Assembly: GCF_000003815.2 (NCBI RefSeq)
Contig: NC_049986.1
Location: forward strand, 13,089,876 to 13,153,875
DNA from: Branchiostoma floridae
Lineage: Eukaryota; Chordata; Leptocardii; Amphioxiformes; Branchiostomatidae
Length of the DNA stretch: 64,000 nucleotides
Direction: 5' to 3'
Below, one piece after another: positions 50,301 through 60,373 of the stretch. The translations under genes and the position numbers were made by a program. Numbering within the stretch: the stretch's first letter is position 1; each line of letters opens with the position of its first letter. Under the pieces are notes generated by a model that saw only the letters and a program-made list of their open reading frames with translations, searched no databases and was not told where the DNA came from.

Positions 50301-53300
50301 TTGGTAGGTGGGTAGGGGTTGGGAAAATGATGGTCAAATACTTATGATACTTTACTTGATTCAATGTGTCTGTAAACAGCATAAGTTCACAAATTATTTA
50401 TAGATAAATAAAGAAATGGTTGATAGGCTCCCAAGTTAATTTATGAAGCTCTAATGTCTTTGGTATAAATTATCTTGGTTTAGTGCTATTTAAACACACA
50501 CAAATATAGTTGCTGGTTGGGTAAAATGGTTGTTTGGCCAATCATGCTATAGACAAAGTCTCTTGGGCCAGTTTCTCCTGGTACTTAATAATCATACATT
50601 TTCATGTAACCTTCCTTACAGGTGTCACATTACTTCAGCTCCATGTTAGACAGCAAACCAGGCCCAGGCAGCACAGCAACCCCTTCACAGGCGCCCTCAG
50701 TAAGGGGCCAGAAGCGCAAGATCGAGGAGGAGTTCAGCGACGACGAGAGCATGCTCTCCCTCGGTGACTTCTCTGTGTCCTCACTGTTGTCTCTCAAGAG
50801 CAAGAAGGATTGCCCTGCAGTTGAGAAATGGAAACCCCTGCCCAGTGAGACTCCAGCTGCAGCTACGTCATCCACAGGACAGCAGGCACAGACAGAGAGT
50901 GAGCCAAAAACTTCGACAGGCATGAAGAAACTGACACTGAAGAAATTGCCACCTAAGCCATCCACAGTGAGCAGGCCCCCAAGGTCTCCCATCCAACAAC
51001 AACAACAGCAGCGCACAGCTAACTCTCCAGGCAGTCCTTCACTGGTACGGAAAGATGGGCCTTCCAACACCAGCAGTGCACCGGTTGATAACGGTTTAGA
51101 CCCCCTCCCCGACTATGATGAGGTTGAAGGCTACACTGCACCAGCCCCAAGCAAGGCAAACCACAAGCGGATGAAAGCCTCCCTGCCTCCATACGACCTC
51201 AGGAACAACATAACAGGAAAGCCTGTAGAATTGGTCAAGACAAAGTATAGACCCAGAGGTCCTTCCAACTATGTGAAGAACAAGCTGAAAGAAAGGGACC
51301 TGCGAGAAAAGCTGCTGAGTAAATCCATGCCGCCACCTATGGGGCCACCTGGTGCAGGTAATGGACACTTTGCCGTACCGAAGGCCCCAAGGCAAGATGG
51401 CGTCTTCAAAGCGCCATTTCCTGTGGGCCACAGACAGCACAAGCCCTACCACAGAAACCCATCCTGGAGGGACCACAACGGAAACCACAACAGGCAGCAG
51501 AACTATTATAATCTGGGAGAGGTCTCCTCCCTGGAAATCACCATGCCAAACCGCACAGACGAGAACTGGGGTGACAGCCTGACTGTATGTGAGAGCCCCA
51601 AGTTCAGAAGTGGTGATATCGACAAGGTGCTGTGTACAGTGGACCAACGGGATCACAGAAGAGTCGCTCTCCAAGGGGAGGCGAACGCTGCTCTCGGCGG
51701 GGATCCCAACCTACCTCTAGAGAACAACGGAGTGCCTCAGGAGAACTTGGATGACATTGTAGAAATGGACATTGACATGGACGTACTGACGGAGCAACGA
51801 TTGATCAACGAGATCCAGGAAGTTCGCGGGCACCTCTCAACTGATGCGTCGGCCAGCCGTGGCACCCTCACCAGCATGCAGGTCGTCCAGATGGAGTATA
51901 TGGAGACAGAGACCACGGGGGTGCCCGGGGTAGACGGGAACCTGCCTTTGTTTATTGTGCTGGACACAAATGTCCTGTTGAACCACCTGAAGTTCCTGGA
52001 TGATCTGAAGGACCAACAGATCAGCGGTATGGGCAGACCAGTGCTGGTAGTGCCCTGGGTTGTCATGCAGGTGAGATATCTTAGAAATCCTATGTATATT
52101 TGGATGATTCGACTCGCTTGGTGATGGAGGCTTTTCATTGTTGCTAAAGCTGCACCATCTTTATAGTTACATGTATAATGTACTGATGCTGTGTAAGAAT
52201 GAATTAATTCCCTTTATTGCTCAACAAGCTTACAAGGCACAATGTACATGACAACAGCCACCAGCCTAATGTATCCTATAGCATGTAGTACATGTTGAAC
52301 TACGAAATATTATCAACAACAATATATGAGCTATATCATCATGTATGGATGATTTAGTCTCACTATTGGAAAAAAGTACAAAGAAATTGACATGTAGGCA
52401 GACGTATTTGTTGGATATGATAACAGTACATAAAATTATATGATGTCAGAAATATCCCTGTGTTTTGGTTGGTAGGAACTTGATGCCCTGAAGTCCCAGG
52501 ACATGCTGAATAAGCCAGGCCGGACCCTGAAGCTGGAGACTCAACACCAGGCAGCTCAGGCCGTCAGGTACCTGTACAAGTGCCTACAGAACCGCCACCC
52601 CAGGGTCAGGGGACAGACTGCACAGGAGGTGGGGCAACGGTCTTCCATGAATTGTCAAATACAGAATGTTACATTTAGCAATCTAGCCAATTAGAAGTGG
52701 TTTTCTAAGCTCAAAGCAGCATGTACTGATAAATGTACTTATTTTCTTTGGGAATATAAAGTACAGAACTGCCACCCCAGGGTCAGGGGACAGACTGCAC
52801 AGGAGGTGGGGCAATGGCTGAGTACCAGTCTTTCATGAGTTGTCATATACTGACCTATATTACAGAATGTTCGCAATCTAGCAAAAGAAGTTGTTTTCAG
52901 AGCTCAGAGCAGCATGTGCTGAGAAATGTACGCATTTTCATTTGGAAATGTACGGTTCTACTTTTAACAGTGAGTTTTTTTGCACAGAACAGTACTTACT
53001 AGATTGGAACCGAAATTTACTGGTACCCTCAACATATTTGTAACAATTTTGGCTGTATTTTTTTGTTGTTTTTGTTTTCCAGCGTTCTGTAAAGCTGTAG
53101 GCATCAATCCCAATGTACTGGTACCCTCAGCATATCTATAAAAGCTGTTTGGGCTGTATTTTTTGTTCTCCAGGGCTCTGTAAGGCTGGTAGGCTTTAAT
53201 TCTGAAATACTGGTATCCTCAGCATATTTACAACAGCTGTCTTGGCTGTATTTTTGTTGTTTTTGTTCTCCAGGGGTCTGTAAAGCTGGTAGCCTTCAAT

Positions 53301-56300
53301 ACCGATATACTGGTATCCTCAGTTCAGTTCAGTTCAGTTCAGGGCATCCTTCCGGTGACACAATAAAGTTCCTCCAGGCGGCTCTGTCCCGCATGACAGA
53401 CAGGAGGTCTCCGCCTTGGAGGCCAACATCCTCCTCAGTTAGCCATGTATTCTGGTATCCTCAGCATATTTATAAAAGCTGTTTTGGCTGTATTTTTTGT
53501 TCTCCAGGGGTCTGTAAAGCTGGTAGGCTTTAATCCCGAGTGTAACGATGACCGGGTGCTGCAGTGCTGCCTCATGTACAGCCAGAAGTTCACCGGAGTC
53601 AACGTGATTCTGTTCACCAATGACAAGAACCTCTGCAATAAGGCTGTCATCAACGGCATGCAGGCCTTCACCAGGGAGACCCTGATGTCTGGGATTAAGG
53701 CCATGTACCCAGAGGATGTTGTCACATCACCTATAGGTATGTATGGGAGATGGGAACTCATCCTCCTACGCAAGAGACATCCAACAACCAAACTGCCTGT
53801 CTGGATGTGCCCTGCTCTTTCAACTGTCACTTTTAGGTCCTGACCACCTGCTTATAAATATTAATGAGCTTACACTTATATACGCGAGACCCCTTTTGAA
53901 AACTGAAAGGCCTTTCTCTGATTTGCTGACAGCTGGTTTGGGGGGGGACGTCCACAGGAACTAAGAGTGATGGTTGAAAGAGCAGGGTACATCCAGACAG
54001 GCGGTTTGGCTGTTGGATGTCCCTGCGTAGGAGGATGTGGGAACTTTGACACACATGAATAATTGAAACAACTACCAGTATAAATCAAAGCTGTCAGACT
54101 TTTGTAAAATAAACTTAACAAAAGGGGTGGCTTAGCTTAATTCAAGAACATTTCACCAGGTTTTTAGATGATTGTAGGATTCACACAGCAGTGCATGGAA
54201 GATTATATTTCTTTACCAAAATGTCTATTTTTTAATGATATTTTTTTAATCATTTGAACACTTTCAGTAGTAGTATAAAACATTTTATCCCCTTTTCGTC
54301 AATGGAACTTCATCTATTTGCAGAAAACTATATAGCATATATGTGCACCATAATTTATTGTTTATGCAACAGTTGCAGGTCCTAAGAACACCATACCTGT
54401 GCCAGCGAAACAGGAACACACGAACCAGACAAGGAGTCCCCGTGCACATGTGAGCACAACCCCACCCATGGCTAACCCCTTGAGAGCCACGAGTCCAACC
54501 ATGGCTCCCCCCATGAGAGCCACATCCCCACCCACGGCTCCCCCCAGGGGGACAGATCCTACCAGCCGCAGAAAACAAATGGTGACTACAGATAGGAAAT
54601 AATGCTACTTCACCTTTATCTGCGGGGTTACCTATATCCGTTGATATATCAAACTGCATTATTTTCATATATTGGAGTAACCAGTACATAAGTAGTTGTA
54701 TGAAATTGCAGTATTTCAAAATATTGCAGTTTGAAACTACCATATGTCGACTTGACAAACAAAGGATATAGGTTACCTCGCTAATAAAGGTGAACAAGTG
54801 TTACATGTTTTCCCATTCATGCGAAGGTTATAGGTTATAACTAGGAAGAGTTTAGAACATGTCAATTTTCAAATAAAAATGTACACAGTTGTTGAGTGTG
54901 TAGTTTTCTGTTCATGTATCATGTTACTTTCCATTTTTTTTTTTTTTTTGTCTCATTTGACACATAGCTACATGTGTATTACTACATTGTGAGATAGGAT
55001 ATAATGTTAAAATGATAGGTATGTACTTTGTGTTGACCAAATGGTGTATGTGTCTCTCCAGGCTGATGATGTGCTGTGTGGTATGAAGACACTGCTGAAG
55101 GCAGTCCTGGCTGTTGTACTGGAGACAGAGATGAAAGCTGTGTTTGAGGACACCTGGTACATACTGCACTTATCAGTCAAACATTACTTCATTTGTGTTG
55201 ATAGGAATCATTCTGAAATGAAGAAGAACAAAAATTTCCAACATAAAGATGGGAACAAGAAATCCATTCATTGTAAGTTTTTTAAGATTAGACATCCAGG
55301 TAATAAGATGCGCTGAAAAGCAGTTGTGGAAATGATTTTGGAATCATCCACCAGTTCCAGTTTACATCAACTGGATATGATTCCAAAATCATATCCAGTT
55401 GCTTGAGTTTCTGTTTTTTTTTTGTGTACAAGAAATCCACTGTTTTGGAAGAAGCTATTTACATCAGGACCTTTCAACAGTCTGTTTAACAGAGAAGAGG
55501 TGGTGGGGCTTGGATACCAGTTCAAGTTTGTTATCCTTTGCATATTACTTGCAGCATTGCACTTTGTGGGACCAAAATCATTCTCCTCTCCACTCTGGCC
55601 TGTCTGCAGCTTACAATGACATCCAAATTTACCAGATGTGTTTATTTACAGGAGCATGATTGTTTACCGCAAGCCTCCGTGGTCTCTACAGGATCTTCTG
55701 CTGTGCTTCGACAAGCACTGGATCGCTGTGTTCGGTAAGAGGACACCTTGATATAACCCTGACATTTTGAACCTATATAGGACAGACAAAACATCCTTTG
55801 CCAGTATGTTAGGCCATGTTAATTCGATTATATCGCTGACATCATCTGTGAACCTGAAACTGATGCGAATAAAAACAATTTGTCCAAAAAAAGTTGCCTT
55901 CATTATAAAATCGAGTTGGTCAAGAATGTCAAACAAATGATTGCACATTGAGTATGGTATACTGAACAATAGATTCTTCTTCCTTCTTGTTCTTTCACAT
56001 CTTCTTCTTTGACTCTGGAATTTACTTTGGCATTCTAAGACATGATTAAATGTTTGTCTTTAATTGAGGCTTTAGGGTAGGACAAGTTTTCAAAGATTCA
56101 CTTATCCTATCGAGCAAGCACATACAAAAAATTGACTTGCCCTAACCAAATTTTCACTTGCCCAAAATTCAAATGTTGCTTTAGTATGTGCTTTCACTTC
56201 GGGCAATGAAATTCTTGAAATGAAATTGTAATTCTAATGTTGACCATTGCTTGATGTCATGACTGTAAAAGTATATCAAAATCTTACTCAATGGAAAAAT

Positions 56301-59300
56301 CTTACTTGTCCAATTGGGCAAGCAGGGAAGGTCATGCACTTGCCTGAAAAGCACTTTAATTTGCCCTGGACAATAGGGCTAGTGGACTTGTCCAACCCTG
56401 GACTTTTAACCAAAATCCTTGAACCCACTCTTGCTGTCCAGGCATGTTCCTGAGTCGGGATGTGAAGGAGCACCTGGACAGCCTGGTGAAGCACTTTACC
56501 CGCGGCCGCAGCTACGGAGTGGACCTGCAGGAGACCCTGCAGCTGCTGCAGGATGCCCTGCAGCTGGTCAGGCAGCTGCACAACCACAGCACGTTAGTGC
56601 CTTCATGTCTACCTACCAGTGTCGTATCCTAACTATGCTTTTGTCCAAAATGAAGTTGAGCTTGTGTGCACTGACACCTATTTTCCCTCCCTTCTTTCCC
56701 TCCCTTCTTTCCCTCCCTTCTTTCCCTCCCTTCTTTCCCTCCCTTCTTTCCCTCCCTTCTTTCCCTCCCTTCTTTCCCTCCCTTCTTTCCCTCCCTTCTT
56801 TCCCTCCCTTCTTTCCCTCCCTTCTTTCCCTCCCTTCTTTCCCTCCCTTCTTTCCCTCCCTTCTTTCCCTCCCTTCTTTCCCTCCCTTCTTTCCCTCCCT
56901 TCTTTCCCTCCCTTCTTTCCCTCCCTTCTTTCCCTCCCTTCTTTCCCTCCCTTCTTTCCCTCTCTTCTTTCCCTCCCTTCTGGGAAGGAAATTTGCTTGT
57001 CAGGATGGACAAAAATCACCATCCATCCCCAAAATCTGAACTTAACTACATAAAATTAATGAAAATGTGTTTCCATAAGCTTAAAATGACAGATTTTACA
57101 GGGAAAATTAGCAACATTGGCTCCAAAACAATCATGAATAAGAGTGACATATAAAATTTTAAAGCTGCACACAGCCATGATTTTTGAAGACTGAAGGAGA
57201 AGGATGTGTCAAGCAAAAAGATCCTCATTGCTCGTTGCTGTATAGGTTCTCACTTCTTGAGTGCTTATGAAATGAGAAATTGTGGCTGTAGCATGTTTAA
57301 CGTAGTCTCTCTCCTAACAGATATGATGGGAGCCTGCCTAAGGTGATCTCTGAGCTGCAGACAGCACAACAGCAGTGTCAGGAGGTGCTGAGTGGGAACA
57401 TGTCCTGTCTGACTGTCAAACAACCTGCTGCACCCACACCTGCTGCCCCACAAACCACTCAACAACAGGTAGGAAAGCCCATTTGTACCTTCACAATGGA
57501 GGTTTTTGGTCTGTTTGTTTGCTTGTCTTTGTGTGTGTTGAAGTTTGTTAGTTGCCAGAGTTGTTGAGTTGTAAGCAGAGACTGGCTGGATGTGAAGGTT
57601 GATCTTAGTTGTGGCAGGAAGTGAAAATGATGATACATGATAGCCAAAAGTCAGAAACCCAAGGATGGTATTTGTCAGAGGGTGGAGAATGTAATGTGTG
57701 AAATGGACATGGTTAATGTTGCATCGTGACGAAAAATTTACAGAGACTCAAAATATTACATGTAGGTTTGTGATCTTTGATTTCTTGTTTTGACAAGCAT
57801 TTCAGTAAGATGTTTGTAGTTTTATGGTAAGATAAATACATTGCCTGTTTTGTTTTGTTTCTAGGAGCCGACCATTGATCCGGACTTTCCCATGTGGACG
57901 ACCTTTGACCTCATCTGGAAGGCTGTCAGCTACTTCCTGTGAGTCCCTGTGGTAACCCATGGCAACAAAAAAGCTGTGGGACTACTTTTACCTGTGCCTT
58001 TTTATATCTATACTCTTCCTTTTGCCAACCGGCTTTGACTGTAGTGTGTCCTACATTGTACCTGAACTTTGATAACTTTATTACCTCCATGAAAAATGGA
58101 GATATTGTTTGGGGTGCGTGTGTCTGTGTGTGTGTGTTTGTGCTTCTGAATGTTTGTAGTCAAATAGCTTAAGTACCTCTGAATGGATCAAATGATATTT
58201 GGAGGGTGGATAGGGACCCTGCCATGAGTGAGAGTGAGAGTGGATAGGGACTGGGAAGACGGAAGACAAGGTTGATTTTGGGCCCCCTTGTATGTGACCT
58301 TGGTATTGCAGCAGAACGTTTTTTTTTAATCTTTTGACCTGGACGTGCTATGGTCTTGTTTTCCAGAGTGAAGATTTTTGACGGGCTGGACTACAAACAC
58401 TCCATCCCCAGTGTGGAGAACAAGAACATGCCGGTGGACCTCCCCTCTAGATATGAGGCAGTGAGGTTCATATTGAAACTCCATCCACTGCTGGTCAGGG
58501 TGGTGCAAGACATGGAAAAGTAAGATACTGTCCATGTCTCTGTCAAGTACGCATCAATAGATCATGTCCTAGTACTCTGTACGTAATGAATTCTGAACAA
58601 TCTTTTGATCTACTGTTATGTGTAGTGTCAAACAATAAATTGCATTGACAGTGACAGAAACCAATTTCATTTTATGAGCCTTTCATATGTTGATGGAGGT
58701 TAGGCAACCAGGTAATAAGACGAAAGATAACGGATGTTATCTGAAACGTCTGACCTTTTCAAAAATCATATCCAGTTGCTTGAGTAATGTATGTGTCTTT
58801 TATATTGTTAGATTAGTTTATTTTACATGTAGCTGTAAGTTTGTATATATATATCTTCTATGAATGAAGGCATTTGAATCATAGCAGTATGTGTGAAATA
58901 CTTGAATACAGATGTCATGATGTAGGATTGTAGCAGAAATAAGAGACAGCTATTTTTACTTAAGTCAACCCAATGTTGTTTCTCCCAGCTTTCTGAAGTT
59001 GGAGAGAGCAGAGCAGCTCCAACCCCTGGCTACAAGTCTCTGCAACTCCATCCATGACTTCCTCAACCAACTGGTACCAGCAATTACCTTTTTAAAACAT
59101 TTCTCTGCATGTGTTTGATGTTTGAATAGGTTTGATACAGATTGCATTGTGATGGGATCTTTCGAAGTGTTTTAGAAGACAGCATCCAACTGTAACTAGG
59201 TCTGCTGCAATACAGTAAATACAGACATTTGACATGACAGTAACATACACAGTGTTGCCCAGTGTAAGATGGCTTGTTATTCTGGTACATTGTGCAACAG

Positions 59301-60373
59301 GTTTATAACAGCAAATTGGGTTCTTTGGTCAATATTGGGTAATTCTTTGGTCAGTTTTGGATACAAATGTAAGTCCTTCCTAATTCAACTTTTCTGTGAT
59401 GCAGTGTTGAATTTTCTTGTCCACGATCAGTTCTGTCATAGCTTTCCTAAAAATTGAACCAGAAAAAATTGTGCAATACATGTTCCTTTTTTAGATCACA
59501 TGACATTTTCATGCATATCCATCTGTCCCTACAGGTGTTCGCCAACAGTGAGCCCAACAGCCTGCAGTATCCCATAGTACAGGTACCTAATCCTTATTAC
59601 AATAACAAAGAACTTATGCCAATTCCATAGCTCCTCAACACATACTAGTACTATGCATCAACACTCGTATAATTGTCGTAGTGCTAATTGGCTTTGATGT
59701 CATAACATCATCATATATCATCATGTATAGCTTACGTTTAATGTATAAAGGTGGAAAATAGCACTTCTTTTGAGCAGGATTGTAGATGTAAGTTGTTCCT
59801 GTTTTTTTCCAGCCGTCTGTGTGTATGCTGACTCCTGATCTCCTGATCAGATATGGCAGGGACCCAAATGCACAGTAAGTGAAGCTCACATGTTTTGGCT
59901 TTATCCGGAGAATATGGGGGTTAGTGTTACTTTTTGACTGCCTTGTAGCTTTCCAATGATGTATCATGTCTCCGGTTTTACATGACAAGAAATACTGTTT
60001 GTAGCAGTGGAACTTAAATTAGCAGCAACCAAATCTCATCACCTCAACTGGAATTTTTGGATGAAACACCTGAGTCAGGAACAAACTTAAGTGAATTCTT
60101 GGCTATGGAAAGATTTTCTGAAGTCAAAGTTTTGGGGCTCAAACATGGGTTTTGATCAAGCAAGTTGTAACATGAACCTTTATTATAACCAACGTTTGCC
60201 TTTGTTGCGCTTCATTATGATACATGTACTCATGTTGTCTAACCATCCTGTATGTGTTCCATAGGGAGCGTATCCGCAGGGGACTGCAGCAGATGTGTAC
60301 CTACCTGAACCAGCTGGTACAGTGTGCGAATTTCATCTATCCTGAGGCCAGCAAGAACAACTGGTTACAATAG
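47323..60373 (+). CDS. SWT1: SWT1-type RNA endoribonuclease (WW-PIN), complete
   Basis: Nuclear endoribonuclease linked to mRNP quality control. Sixteen exons, about 1109 aa: 47323-47493, 50037-50153, 50622-52070, 52476-52628, 53508-53736, 54379-54581, 55062-55156, 55652-55734, 56442-56592, 57321-57468, 57865-57938, 58367-58519, 58989-59073, 59535-59582, 59813-59874, 60265-60373. All phases agree through to TAG. Residues of about 11-43 are a WW domain (LPPGW...FYYFN...TW.RP). Exon 3 is a long disordered, Pro/Ser/Lys-rich region with a six-Gln run. The PIN domain starts at [15 protein letters not shown] and keeps four acidic positions: D544, E580 (QELD), D645 (NDDRVL) and D669 (TNDKNL), so it should be active. 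Exons 7-16 form the C-terminal helical region, with [17 protein letters not shown] as in human SWT1 (about 900 aa). Exons 2 and 6 have paired in-frame acceptors (3 and 6 nt apart). Confidence 0.93.
48909..49121. mobile_element. MITE with TACTGTAAATGCA ends (SWT1 intron 1)
   Basis: The left end TACTGTAAATGCAGAAATG is mirrored by TAGATGCATTTACAGTATA. Inner blocks (TTTGCGGTGG, CACCGCGAACATT, ATTTAAATCCACCACGAA) also pair. I recall similar ends in MITEs of several marine invertebrates. It has no ORF. Confidence 0.75.
49640..49760 (+). repeat. Dispersed repeat, copy 2 (ACACTGGGCTTAGTACAG family)
   Basis: GCACATTTTTGCCACACTGG followed by GCTTAGTACAGGTCACAACA matches the copy at 33468-33560. Confidence 0.6.
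52586..52950 (+). repeat. Tandem duplication of the SWT1 exon 4 3' end and donor
   Basis: A 177-bp unit. The exon end ACAGAACCGCCACCCCAGGG plus TCAGGGGACAGACTGCACAG and its donor GAG/GTGGGG at 52628 recur at 52763-52808 with one change in the exon part. Intron sequence follows in both copies (CATGA.TTGTCA.ATAC, CAATCTAGC, AGCAGCATGT.CTGA.AAATGTAC). The second copy is an orphan donor within intron 4. Confidence 0.85.
53041..53540 (+). repeat. Four copies of the SWT1 exon 5 acceptor region
   Basis: The block GGCTGTATTTTTTGTTCTCC-AG followed by GGGTCTGTAAAGCTGGTAGG occurs with AG at about 53082, 53173, 53273 and 53507. Only the last continues as the real exon. The first three each run about 50 bp into exon-like sequence, then restart with TACTGGTATCCTCAGCATAT. 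A (TTCAG)n run and a 120-bp insert separate copies 3 and 4. Confidence 0.85.
53759..54037. mobile_element. MITE with perfect 8-bp target duplication (SWT1 intron 5)
   Basis: A 279-bp element with long inverted arms. The left CATCCTCCTACGCA, GACATCCAACAACCAAACTG, CTGTCTGGATGT and CCCTGCTCTTTCAAC blocks are mirrored on the right, ending TGCGTAGGAGGATG. It is flanked by TGGGAACT at 53751-53758 and 54038-54045. The 8-bp duplication points to hAT-type mobilisation. It sits 22 bp after the exon 5 donor. Confidence 0.88.
54608..54794. mobile_element. MITE family AACCTATATCCGTTG, copy 2 (SWT1 intron 6)
   Basis: The left TTCACCTTTATCTGCGGGGT plus TACCTATATCCGTTG is mirrored by AAAGGATATAGGTTACCTCG plus CTAATAAAGGTGAA. 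Inner GCA.TATTTCA blocks also pair. Both ends are present, so it can define the family to which 36207-36397 belongs. Confidence 0.75.
55300..55410. repeat. Dispersed repeat with CTGGATATGATT palindrome
   Basis: CTGGATATGATT and AATCATATCCAG form a hairpin at about 55370-55400. The flanking CAGGTAATAAGA and ATCATATCCAGTTGCTTGAGT recur at about 58708-58790, in another intron of the same gene. Confidence 0.6.
56682..56981 (+). repeat. 13-bp polypyrimidine minisatellite, about 23 copies (SWT1 intron 9)
   Basis: CTTCTTTCCCTCC is repeated head-to-tail for 300 bp with essentially no variation until the last two units. Since 13 is not a multiple of 3, every frame stays open and yields spurious 13-residue repeat ORFs on both strands. 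A pure pyrimidine/purine strand of this length can form triplex DNA. It starts about 90 bp after an exon donor. Confidence 0.95.
58080..58300 (+). repeat. Interspersed repeat with GT microsatellite
   Basis: TTACCTCCATGAAAAATGGA plus a GTGTGTCTGTGTGTGTGTGT stretch, then ATTTGGAGGGTGGATAGGG. The last part resembles the CTACCCACCCACCAAAT block of the 39-41 kb repeats in reverse. A related copy with a GT run and TTGGTAGGTGGGTAGGG is at 50180-50325. Confidence 0.5.

Noticed and set aside
51096-51674. 192-aa ORF on the minus strand
   Set aside because: It lies opposite SWT1 exon 3, which is in the strand and frame supported by homology and splicing.
53321-53345. (TTCAG)n as a telomere-like repeat
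   Set aside because: Only about five units, and not the TTAGGG type; it is a short slippage product inside a duplicated intron segment.
56419-57053. Overlapping long ORFs with [13 protein letters not shown] or [13 protein letters not shown] repeats on both strands
   Set aside because: They are produced by the 13-bp minisatellite, which is open in all frames and lies within an SWT1 intron.
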